NCBI GenBank assembly: GCA_016928495.1
Contig: JAFGKQ010000104.1
Span: 1 to 5,975 of the forward strand
Origin: Candidatus Fermentibacterales bacterium
GTDB lineage: Bacteria > Fermentibacterota > Fermentibacteria > Fermentibacterales > JAFGKQ01
Direction of reading: 5' to 3'
Length of the DNA stretch: 5,975 nt
The translations under genes and the position numbers were made by a program. Positions 1 to 5,975 of this stretch are shown one piece after another. The notes below the pieces were generated by a model. That model saw nothing but the letters and a program-made list of their open reading frames with translations. It did not search any database and had not been told where the DNA came from. Position 1 is the stretch's first letter, and every line of letters begins with the position of its first letter.

Positions 1-2
1 TC

Positions 3-1694
3 TCCCCGGAGGAGTCGTGGGAGCAGCGCACCGAGACCACGGGCTGGGCGACGGGCTTCTCCCTGCGTCGCAACGCGAGGTCGAACAGCATTCTGGGCAG
101 GTACCTGATCGATCCCTTCAGGGTCAAGCACAGCTACTCGAGAGGCCTGGGGCGGACCTGGTTCACGAGAGACACCACCACGGCGGCCTCGGGGGAGGTA
201 TCCTACAACCTCTCGCTGGGGCAGATGAGGCTCCTGCGGCTGCCCATCATCGAATACCTGAGGCTGCGTCCCACCAGCGTCTCCTGGACCGTTTCCAGGA
301 GCAACCAGTGGGAGACCAGATGGGACAACTCGGGAGGGACCCCGGTCCAGACCAGGCTGAGCACCTCGAGGAGGCTATTCACCAGCGGTTCAGTGGGCTT
401 CGGCTTCTGGAAGGGGCAGAGCACCTCTCTCGGCCTCTCGGTCAGCAGGGACCTGCTGTACCCCTGGGAAGGCGACATGCCGTTCAACGTGGGAAGGGAG
501 ACATCGAGGAGCCAGCAGGCGGGGGTCTCGCAGGAGATCAACCTCTTCGACTACCTGAAGCCGAGGCTGAGCTGGGACGCCGCCTACTCCAGCTCGAGGC
601 TCGCCCCGCACACCGGAGGCAACGACTCTCTCGGCCTTCACGACTTCTCGGTCTCGACCACGAGGAAGCTCACGCTGAGAGTGGGTCTGGTCCACGCGAT
701 CAGGCGGCTGGCCCGGCTCCGGGACGAGAGGCTGGACGAGCAGGCCGCTCCCGGAAGCCCCAGATGGCTGCTGATGAAGCTGGAGAGGTTCGCCGACCGC
801 ATAACGGACCCGACCATAACGATCAGCAGGACGCAGGGCAGCGACTACAGGGACGCCGACTTCCTTCCCGGGTACACCTACCGCTTCGGGCTCGAGACAG
901 AGCTGGACGAGCTGACGCCCTACGATCGCACCAAGCAGGACCTGTTCCAGGTCTCCACCGGGGTGCGGCCGCTCTCCACGCTCTCCGTCAGGGGAGAGTA
1001 CTCGAACAGCGTCACCAGGCATTACTACTCGGGCTACTGGAACAGGCAGGAGTCGACGACCTGGCCAAGCATCACCGTGTCATGGTCCGGCATAGAGAGG
1101 CTCCCGCCATTCGAGAGCACCTTCAGGAGCATCAACCTCAGCTCCGGCTACAGGGTGGACACCAGCGAGAGCGGAAGGTACGAGAACGAGGAGTACGTTC
1201 CGACCAGCGAGACCCGCGTCACCAAGTGGATGCCGCTGCTTTCCGTGTCGGCTACGTTCCAGAACGAGGTGAGGGTCTCGATAGCCGACAACCGCAGTGT
1301 CACGGAGACGCTCAACTACACGGGCACCAGCGCCCGGACCCGCAGCAGCAGTCACGGCACCACCCTCTCGGTGGAGTACTCGTTCAGCGCCCCGGGAGGC
1401 ATCGCCATCCCCCTGCCGCTCCTCAGCAAGCTCAGGGTGAGTTTCCAGAGCGATCTGACGACCAGTCTGGACATAACCAGGAGCAGGACCGTCAGCGAAG
1501 TGATCGGCGGCATCTCCGGGGACCAGGTCCAGAGCGACAGGGAGGAGTGGCGGATCGAGCCGGCGGCCAACTACGATTTCGGATCCGTAACTGCAGGCTT
1601 GACAGGCATCTATGGCTGGAAGACCGACAGGGTGAACTCGATCTACAACCAGCGCGATGTCGGCATGAACATCTGGATACTCTTCAACTTCTGA
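3..1694 (+). CDS. SprA-like outer-membrane beta-barrel protein, C-terminal part (5' end outside window)
   Basis: The frame is open from the first bases to TGA at 1692-1694, giving 563 visible residues. The ATG at 225 is internal, because coding continues unbroken upstream of it. The protein is rich in Ser, Thr, Arg and aromatic residues arranged as short alternating amphipathic strands, and it ends in a terminal Phe (NIWILFNF), as outer-membrane barrels folded by BAM often do. Two stretches resemble the C-terminal part of SprA, the giant translocon barrel of the type IX secretion system, as I recall that family. They are SWSGIERLPPFESTF (within 1062-1151) and PLLSVSATFQNEVRVSIADN followed by a strand ending before VEYSF (about 1233-1385). 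Its last 60 residues also fit the SprA ending: a strand with SLDITRSRT, a turn, then paired strands. SprA-like proteins also occur outside Bacteroidota, where the substrate is unclear. The barrel assignment is firm; the SprA family call is from memory of motifs, without a search. It is separated from the downstream motor genes by 166 bases, so cotranscription is uncertain. Confidence 0.62.
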   Translation, partial: SPEESWEQRTETTGWATGFSLRRNARSNSILGRYLIDPFRVKHSYSRGLGRTWFTRDTTTAASGEVSYNLSLGQMRLLRLPIIEYLRLRPTSVSWTVSRSNQWETRWDNSGGTPVQTRLSTSRRLFTSGSVGFGFWKGQSTSLGLSVSRDLLYPWEGDMPFNVGRETSRSQQAGVSQEINLFDYLKPRLSWDAAYSSSRLAPHTGGNDSLGLHDFSVSTTRKLTLRVGLVHAIRRLARLRDERLDEQAAPGSPRWLLMKLERFADRITDPTITISRTQGSDYRDADFLPGYTYRFGLETELDELTPYDRTKQDLFQVSTGVRPLSTLSVRGEYSNSVTRHYYSGYWNRQESTTWPSITVSWSGIERLPPFESTFRSINLSSGYRVDTSESGRYENEEYVPTSETRVTKWMPLLSVSATFQNEVRVSIADNRSVTETLNYTGTSARTRSSSHGTTLSVEYSFSAPGGIAIPLPLLSKLRVSFQSDLTTSLDITRSRTVSEVIGGISGDQVQSDREEWRIEPAANYDFGSVTAGLTGIYGWKTDRVNSIYNQRDVGMNIWILFNF

Positions 1695-1702
1695 CCGCAC
1701 TG

Positions 1703-1770
1703 CTCCACGGTTCGCGGCGCCCGAGTCGTCGTTGACAGGACAGCGCCAGCTGTGGAGATTATTCTTGTTT
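1703..1770 (+). terminator. Imperfect hairpin with T-rich tail, possible weak terminator of the barrel gene
   Basis: CTCCAC at 1703-1708 is complementary to GTGGAG at 1752-1757. Nested inside, GGCGC at 1716-1720 is complementary to GCGCC at 1743-1747. The two stem parts are separated by unpaired 7-base and 4-base sides, and the apical loop is about 22 bases. The right arm is followed directly by ATTATTCTTGTTT (1758-1770), the most A/T-rich patch in the neighbourhood. It starts 8 bases after the stop codon of the barrel gene, where a terminator would sit. The broken stem and large loop make it a poor intrinsic terminator, and it overlaps a promoter candidate. Confidence 0.25.
1732..1762 (+). 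promoter_or_regulatory. Candidate sigma70-type promoter for the T4P motor operon
   Basis: A perfect -35 hexamer TTGACA lies at 1732-1737. The best-placed -10-like hexamer is GATTAT at 1757-1762 (4 of 6 to TATAAT) with a 19-base spacer. TATTCT at 1760-1765 is an alternative, but its 22-base spacer is too long. This is the only A/T-rich spot in the gap before the first ATPase gene and would give a leader of roughly 90 bases. I saw no sigma54-type GG/GC pair with correct spacing. The spacer is longer than ideal and the promoter preferences of this organism are unknown. Confidence 0.3.
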
Positions 1771-1843
1771 GCCGGGAATGGTCTTCGGAACGCTGCAGGT
1801 CTGCACGCTCCCTCTGTCGCAGTGGTGTAGCCTGCCTGCTTCT

Positions 1844-1850
1844 GGGAGGT
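1844..1850 (+). promoter_or_regulatory. Shine-Dalgarno of the first pilB-like gene
   Basis: GGGAGGT lies 10 bases before the ATG at 1861, slightly far but usable. An in-frame TAG at 1828-1830, with no ATG, GTG or TTG between it and 1861, makes 1861 the only possible start nearby. The site and the start codon therefore support each other. Confidence 0.7.
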
Positions 1851-1860
1851 ACTCTGGCGC

Positions 1861-3624
1861 ATGAAGATCGGACAGATGCTCCTGAGAGCCGGTCTGGTAA
1901 CCAAGGAACAGCTCGAAGAGGCCCTCAAGAAGCAGCAGGACGAGGGTGGGCGACTGGGCTTCAACCTGGTGAAGCTGGGGTTCGTCACCGAGGAGCAGCT
2001 CAACTCCTATCTATCCCGCCAGCACCACATCGACAGCATCGATCTGGACAAGGTGAGGGTCAACGAGGATCTGAAGAAGCTGATCCCCGCCGAGATAGCC
2101 AGACGCTACCAGGTCATACCCATCGAGCAATCCAGCCGCACTCTAATAGTGGCCATGACGGACCCGGGCAACCTCTTCGCCATCGACGACCTCCGCTTCT
2201 CCCTCGGAATGGAGATAGAGCCCCACGTCTGCGCCTCGAGCATGGTTCTGCGGGCCCTCAAGGAGTGGTACCCCGAGAGCGAAGCCATCGTGTCGGTCGA
2301 CGAGAAGAACATCCAGACAGCGGTCAAGGACGACAACGACTCCGTCACGGATGACTCGGATCTCATCATGGGGGACGCCGTCTTCGAGACCCTGATCGAG
2401 GAGGGCGAGGACGAGGACGACTTCGTCGGCGAGGACGAGATCATGGCAGAGCTTGCCGACTCTCCCGTCGTCAAGCTCGTCAACTCCGTGATCGCCGATG
2501 CAGTGCGGAGGGGAGCCAGCGACATCCATTTCGAGCCGTTCGAGAAGTTCATAAGGATCCGGTACCGCATAGACGGGGTGCTGCACGAGATAATGCGCCC
2601 CAGCCGCAAGTACCGCTCAGCCCTGGTCAGCCGTCTGAAGATCATCGGAGGCATGAACATCGCCGAGAGGCACCTTCCGCAGGACGGTCGGCAGAAGGTC
2701 AAGGTCGGCGACAGGTTCGTGGACATGCGGCTTGCCACCCTTCCGACTCTGTTCGGGGAGAAGGTCGAGGTCCGTCTGCTCGACAGGTCGAAGGTCATCC
2801 TGGACCTGGAGAAGCTCGGCTTCGAGGAGGAGAGCCTGGCGCAGTTCCGCAGGGCCATACACAGGCCCTACGGCATCGTCCTGGTCACGGGGCCCACCGG
2901 CTGCGGCAAGACGACGACTCTCTACTCCGCGCTGACCGAGCTCAACGATGTGGGCGTCAACATAATGACCGCTGAGAACCCCGTGGAGTTCAACCTCAAG
3001 GGCATCAACCAGGTGCAGATGAACGAGGAGGTCGGCCTTACATTCGCCTCCGCGCTGAGGGCCTACCTCAGGCAGGATCCCGACATTATCATGGTCGGTG
3101 AGATCCGTGACATGGAGACCAGCGCTATCGCCATCAGAGCGGCCCTGACAGGCCACCTGGTTCTCTCCACCACGCATACCAACGATGCTCCCAGCACGAT
3201 CAACAGGCTGGTGGACATAGGGACCGAGCCCTACATGCTCAGCACCTCCCTCGTCTGCATCGCCTCACAGAGGCTGATCAGGAAGCTCTGCCCCAAGTGC
3301 AGGACACCGGTGAGCATCCCCGAGACCGCTCTGGAGGAGGCGGGCATAGACCCGAACCGGTTCGAGGGCGCCACCTTCTATGAGGGCACTGGCTGCGACT
3401 ACTGCAACAACACGGGCTACGCCGGTCGAATCGGCATCTTCGAGGTGATGCCGATCGACGAGGAGATACGAGAGCTGATCGAGAGCGACGCCAATAGCGT
3501 GCAGATCGAGAAGGCCGCCCTGGCCAAGGGCATGGTCAACCTTAGAGAGGCTGCCGTCCGCATCTTCTCCAGGGGCATCACGTCTCTGGACGAGGTCATA
3601 CGCGAGACGGTGGCAACGTCCTGA
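1861..3624 (+). CDS. pilB: Type IV pilus assembly ATPase PilB (GspE/PilB family), paralogue 1, with MshEN c-di-GMP-binding domain
   Basis: This 587-residue protein is a full-length cytoplasmic hexameric motor of the kind that drives pilin polymerisation at the inner-membrane platform. The N-terminus holds two tandem 24-residue MshEN motifs, K2-Q25 and R31-Q54, with the canonical 5-residue linker; the second is near perfect (RLG at 31-33, G40, L47, L51, Q54). An acidic linker (about 138-200) leads to the N2/ATPase module beginning SPVVKLVN. ATPase landmarks are SDIHFEP (D221), Walker A GPTGCGKT (344-351, K350), Asp box AENPVE (N373 where Asp is usual), Walker B region DPDIIMVGEIRD (E414) and His box GHLVLSTTHTND (H432, H439). 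Zinc-site cysteines are C477, C480, C512 and C515, which favours PilB/GspE over PilT. The start is fixed by an upstream in-frame stop and a Shine-Dalgarno. Its stop overlaps the start of the second paralogue (TGATG). The pilT gene downstream favours T4P over type II secretion, although GspE cannot be excluded for one copy. Confidence 0.93.
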   Translation: MKIGQMLLRAGLVTKEQLEEALKKQQDEGGRLGFNLVKLGFVTEEQLNSYLSRQHHIDSIDLDKVRVNEDLKKLIPAEIARRYQVIPIEQSSRTLIVAMTDPGNLFAIDDLRFSLGMEIEPHVCASSMVLRALKEWYPESEAIVSVDEKNIQTAVKDDNDSVTDDSDLIMGDAVFETLIEEGEDEDDFVGEDEIMAELADSPVVKLVNSVIADAVRRGASDIHFEPFEKFIRIRYRIDGVLHEIMRPSRKYRSALVSRLKIIGGMNIAERHLPQDGRQKVKVGDRFVDMRLATLPTLFGEKVEVRLLDRSKVILDLEKLGFEEESLAQFRRAIHRPYGIVLVTGPTGCGKTTTLYSALTELNDVGVNIMTAENPVEFNLKGINQVQMNEEVGLTFASALRAYLRQDPDIIMVGEIRDMETSAIAIRAALTGHLVLSTTHTNDAPSTINRLVDIGTEPYMLSTSLVCIASQRLIRKLCPKCRTPVSIPETALEEAGIDPNRFEGATFYEGTGCDYCNNTGYAGRIGIFEVMPIDEEIRELIESDANSVQIEKAALAKGMVNLREAAVRIFSRGITSLDEVIRETVATS

Positions 3625-5429
3625 TGGGTAAGCCGATGCTGAACAGGCTGGCGATGATGCTGATCGAATCGGGGGTCGTCACGGCCGAGGAGGTCGATGA
3701 GATAGCGAGGGATGTCGGCCCCGGCGAAGCCGAGCTGGCCGAGCATCTGGTCTCGACCGGCAGGGCCCCCGAGGAGCTCATCACCGAGATCCTGGCGGAC
3801 ATGTACAGCGTTGACCCCATATACCTCAACGAGACCAGGATAGAGCAGAAGGTCATCGACCGCATACCCGAGGACATGGCCAGGAGGTTCATCCTGGTTC
3901 CGGTCGGCGAGGAAGCCAGGTTCTTCTCCATCGCCATCTCCGATCCGGGCAACCTCTACGCGATAGACGAGGTCAAGTTCCAGACCGGCAAGGAGGTGCT
4001 GGCCTATGCCTCGGCACCTTCCGCCATCCGCCGCACGCTGGACGAGATCTACGGCAAGGTCGACGACCTCGTGACCGTCGAGGAGTCCCTGAACGAATAC
4101 GACGAGGAAGAGGACAGCCTCGAGGTCGTCGATACCCTTGAGTACGCGACCGACGAAGAGGACGAGGAGGCCGTGGTAGCGGACTCGACGGCCGGCATGG
4201 AGGACGAGCCGGTGGTCAAGTTCGTCAACGACCTCATCATGACCGCCGTGCGCAAGGAAGTAAGCGACATACACGTCGAGCCCTACGAGAAGTACGTCAG
4301 GGTGCGTTACCGGCAGGACGGGACCTGTCATGTGGTGGGCAGGGTGCCGAAGAAGCTGCAGGCGCCGGTCCTCAGCCGTCTCAAGATACTATCCAGGATG
4401 AACATAGCTGAGCGGAGGAAGACACAGGACGGCAGGATCAAGGCGAACATCGACGACAGGACGATCGACTTCCGGGTCAGCGCCGTACCCGCCATCAACG
4501 GCGAGAAGATCGTCCTGAGAATCCTGGACAGGGGCAACCTCGAGTTCGACCTGCGGCAGCTCGGGTTCCCGGAGGACGGCCTCAAGACCTTCATGAAGGG
4601 CATCAACTCTCCGTTCGGCATCGTTCTGGTGACGGGGCCCACGGGCAGCGGCAAGACGACGACGCTCTACTCGGCCCTCAGCCAGCTCAACACGCCTGCC
4701 GTCAACATCCACACCACCGAGGACCCCATAGAGTACCACATCGAGGGCATCACCCAGACCCAGGTGGACCCCGGGATGGGTTATGACTTCGCGGCCTCGC
4801 TCAGGGCCATTCTCAGGCATGACCCGAACATCATCATGGTCGGCGAGATAAGGGACTACGAGACCGCCGCTATAGCAATGAAGGCTTCACTGACCGGCCA
4901 TCTGGTGTTCTCCACCATCCACACCAACGACGCCCCCAGCACGGTCAGCAGGCTCGTGGACATCGGGATCAAGCCCTTCCTGGTCGCCTCCGCCATCAAC
5001 GTCATCATGGCGCAGCGGCTCGTGCGCAAGGTCTGCACCAAGTGCAGGGAGCCGGTCCAGTACGAGGAGGCCGAGCTGGTCGAGGCCGGGATCGACCCCC
5101 TGGAGACAGAGGGAGCGACCTTTTTCAAGGGCATCGGCTGCACGAAGTGCAACGGAACGGGCTACAAGGGCAGGCTCGGGATATTCGAGGTCCTCTCCAT
5201 GACCAGGGACCTCAAGCAGGCCGTAATGGACCGCGTCCCTACCGGAAGGCTGAGGGTGATCGCCGTCTCGGAGGGCATGCGCACTCTCAGGATGGACGCG
5301 GTGGACAAGCTCACGGGCGGCGTCACCACCCTCGAGGAGGTGACCCGCGTTACTGCTGACGATGACGAGGAAGTCAAGCGTGCGCGCAAGAAGTTCCTGA
5401 GGAAGAAGGAAAGAGACAAGACGGCATGA
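3624..5429 (+). CDS. Type IV pilus assembly ATPase PilB-like (GspE/PilB family), paralogue 2, with degenerate MshEN domain and basic C-terminal tail
   Basis: This second full-length PilB/GspE-type motor has 601 residues. Its N-terminal domain aligns without gaps to the two MshEN repeats of paralogue 1 (residues 8-31 and 37-60). However, the glycine of RLG is Ala in both repeats (A10, A39), the second-repeat Arg is E37, and the terminal Gln residues are V31 and M60, so c-di-GMP binding is doubtful. An acidic linker spans about 144-195. The ATPase core is complete: SDIHVEP (D215), Walker A GPTGSGKT (338-345, K344), Asp box TEDPIE (D367), Walker B region DPNIIMVGEIRD (N402, E408) and His box GHLVFSTIHTND (H426, H433). 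Zinc cysteines are C471, C474, C506 and C509. The last 23 residues (579-601) run from acidic to strongly basic (KRARKKFLRKKERDK), a tail absent from paralogue 1. There is no clear Shine-Dalgarno; the TGATG overlap implies translational coupling. ATG at 3636 (residue 5) is a possible alternative start. Its role may be an alternate or partner extension motor, or a GspE. Confidence 0.9.
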   Translation: MGKPMLNRLAMMLIESGVVTAEEVDEIARDVGPGEAELAEHLVSTGRAPEELITEILADMYSVDPIYLNETRIEQKVIDRIPEDMARRFILVPVGEEARFFSIAISDPGNLYAIDEVKFQTGKEVLAYASAPSAIRRTLDEIYGKVDDLVTVEESLNEYDEEEDSLEVVDTLEYATDEEDEEAVVADSTAGMEDEPVVKFVNDLIMTAVRKEVSDIHVEPYEKYVRVRYRQDGTCHVVGRVPKKLQAPVLSRLKILSRMNIAERRKTQDGRIKANIDDRTIDFRVSAVPAINGEKIVLRILDRGNLEFDLRQLGFPEDGLKTFMKGINSPFGIVLVTGPTGSGKTTTLYSALSQLNTPAVNIHTTEDPIEYHIEGITQTQVDPGMGYDFAASLRAILRHDPNIIMVGEIRDYETAAIAMKASLTGHLVFSTIHTNDAPSTVSRLVDIGIKPFLVASAINVIMAQRLVRKVCTKCREPVQYEEAELVEAGIDPLETEGATFFKGIGCTKCNGTGYKGRLGIFEVLSMTRDLKQAVMDRVPTGRLRVIAVSEGMRTLRMDAVDKLTGGVTTLEEVTRVTADDDEEVKRARKKFLRKKERDKTA

Positions 5430-5975
5430 ACATAAAAACCCTTCTGAAAGAGATGATGGAGCGGAGGTCCACCGACCTCCACCTCACCGTGGGCGTTCCT
5501 CCGACCATCCGGGTCGACGGCGACCTCTTCAAGATGGAGTACGATCCGCTGTCCCCTCAGGAGACCCAGGACCTGGTCTACAGCCTTCTCAAGGACGAGC
5601 AGAAGAAGCGATTCGAGATGGAGAAGGAGCTGGACTTCGCCTTCGGGATAAAGGGGCTCTCCAGGTTCAGGGCCAACGCCTTCGTCCAGAGGGGCTGCGT
5701 TGCCTGCGCCATCCGTGTGATTCCCTACGAGATATTGAGCTTCGAGGAGCTGGGGCTTCCCGAGGTCGTGGCCAAGTTCGCCGACAAGAGGCAGGGCCTC
5801 ATCCTGGTCACGGGTCCCACGGGCTGCGGCAAGTCCACCACGCTCGCCTCCATCATCCGCAAGGTGAACAGCCAGAGGCGGGTCCACATCCTCACCGTCG
5901 AGGACCCGATCGAGTACGTGCTTTACGACAAGGAAGCGATCATCAACCAGCGCGAGCTGGGCGTGGACACCAACA
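5426..5975 (+). CDS. pilT: Type IV pilus retraction ATPase PilT, N-terminal part (3' end outside window)
   Basis: The reading frame opens at ATG 5426, overlapping the previous stop by ATGA, and runs off the window after 183 codons, about half of the usual length of roughly 350 residues. It starts directly with the PilT PAS-like domain (MNIKTLLKEMMERRSTDLHL, then GVPPTIRVDG) and has no MshEN domain. PilT-typical blocks follow in order: ELDFAFGIKGLSRFRANAF, GLPEVV, LILVTGPTGCGKSTTLAS (Walker A K136), HILTVEDPIEY (E159, D160) and NQRELGVDT. The Walker B, His box and C-terminal AIRNLIRE-type segment lie beyond the end. PilT hexamers power pilus retraction and thus twitching, adhesion and DNA uptake. 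A PilU-like paralogue cannot be excluded without the C-terminus, but the first-in-line position after pilB favours PilT. AAGGA at 5406-5410 is rather far from the start, so translation probably relies on coupling to the upstream gene. Confidence 0.93.
   Translation, partial: MNIKTLLKEMMERRSTDLHLTVGVPPTIRVDGDLFKMEYDPLSPQETQDLVYSLLKDEQKKRFEMEKELDFAFGIKGLSRFRANAFVQRGCVACAIRVIPYEILSFEELGLPEVVAKFADKRQGLILVTGPTGCGKSTTLASIIRKVNSQRRVHILTVEDPIEYVLYDKEAIINQRELGVDTN

Noticed and set aside
225-1694. Starting the barrel gene at the internal ATG at 225
   Set aside because: The same frame stays open to the window start with matching composition and strand-like patterns upstream of 225, so the true start lies outside the window.
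17-1735. Long 572-codon open frame on the plus strand overlapping the barrel gene
   Set aside because: Its translation is low-complexity, rich in Gln, Arg, Gly, His and Pro with no family motifs, typical of an off-frame reading of GC-rich DNA. The overlapping frame ending at 1694 has beta-barrel and SprA-like features.
1752-2354. Plus-strand open frame covering the gap and the start of the first pilB
   Set aside because: Most of it overlaps the well-supported PilB frame, and its product is Arg/Gly/Gln-rich with no recognisable domain.
3417-4331. Minus-strand open frame of 304 codons across the junction of the two pilB genes, and similar antisense frames at 1080-2003, 2106-2858 and 5162-5887
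   Set aside because: They are antisense to conserved ATPase or barrel coding sequence; their composition mirrors the sense strand codons and they show no domain motifs.
1861-5429. The two pilB genes as an assembly duplication or a very recent tandem copy
   Set aside because: The proteins differ throughout, including the MshEN residues, linkers, Walker A (Cys versus Ser) and C-terminus, so they are old, diverged paralogues.
2899-5830. Cys in Walker A (GPTGCGK) of paralogue 1 and PilT as an active-site anomaly
   Set aside because: This Ser position within the P-loop is tolerant in the PilB/PilT family and Cys versions are seen; the catalytic Lys and following Thr/Ser are intact.

Overview
The window is a GC-rich, fully plus-strand stretch of bacterial chromosome. 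It carries the 3' part of a large outer-membrane beta-barrel gene resembling SprA, followed by three tightly packed type IV pilus (T4P) motor ATPase genes: two different PilB/GspE-type extension ATPases in tandem, then the 5' part of pilT (retraction ATPase). Arginine is often coded by AGG and isoleucine often by ATA despite the high GC. Together with a SprA-like barrel beside T4P genes, this suggests a Gram-negative of the broad FCB group (Fibrobacterota, Gemmatimonadota or an uncultured sister phylum). The phylum assignment is an inference and is weak.

Layout. Bases 3-1694 encode the C-terminal 563 residues of the barrel protein; its start lies upstream. Bases 1695-1860 form the only intergenic gap. 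It holds an imperfect hairpin with a T-rich tail, a possible sigma70-type promoter starting at a perfect TTGACA, and a good Shine-Dalgarno before the first ATPase gene. Bases 1861-3624 encode PilB-like ATPase 1 and 3624-5429 encode PilB-like ATPase 2, joined by a TGATG stop/start overlap. From 5426 to the window end runs pilT, which overlaps its predecessor by ATGA. The three motor genes therefore look like one translationally coupled operon.

How they work together. In T4P systems a PilB hexamer powers pilin polymerisation and a PilT hexamer powers depolymerisation. This operon supplies two assembly-type motors and one retraction-type motor. The first PilB-like protein has a nearly canonical double MshEN cyclic-di-GMP-binding motif. 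The second keeps the spacing of that motif but has lost most of its key residues. The two also differ at acidic positions near the ATPase active site, and only the second carries a lysine/arginine-rich C-terminal tail. The most interesting reading is a duplicated extension motor whose copies have diverged, one sensing the second messenger and one not. No mobile element, CRISPR array, tRNA or rRNA was seen.
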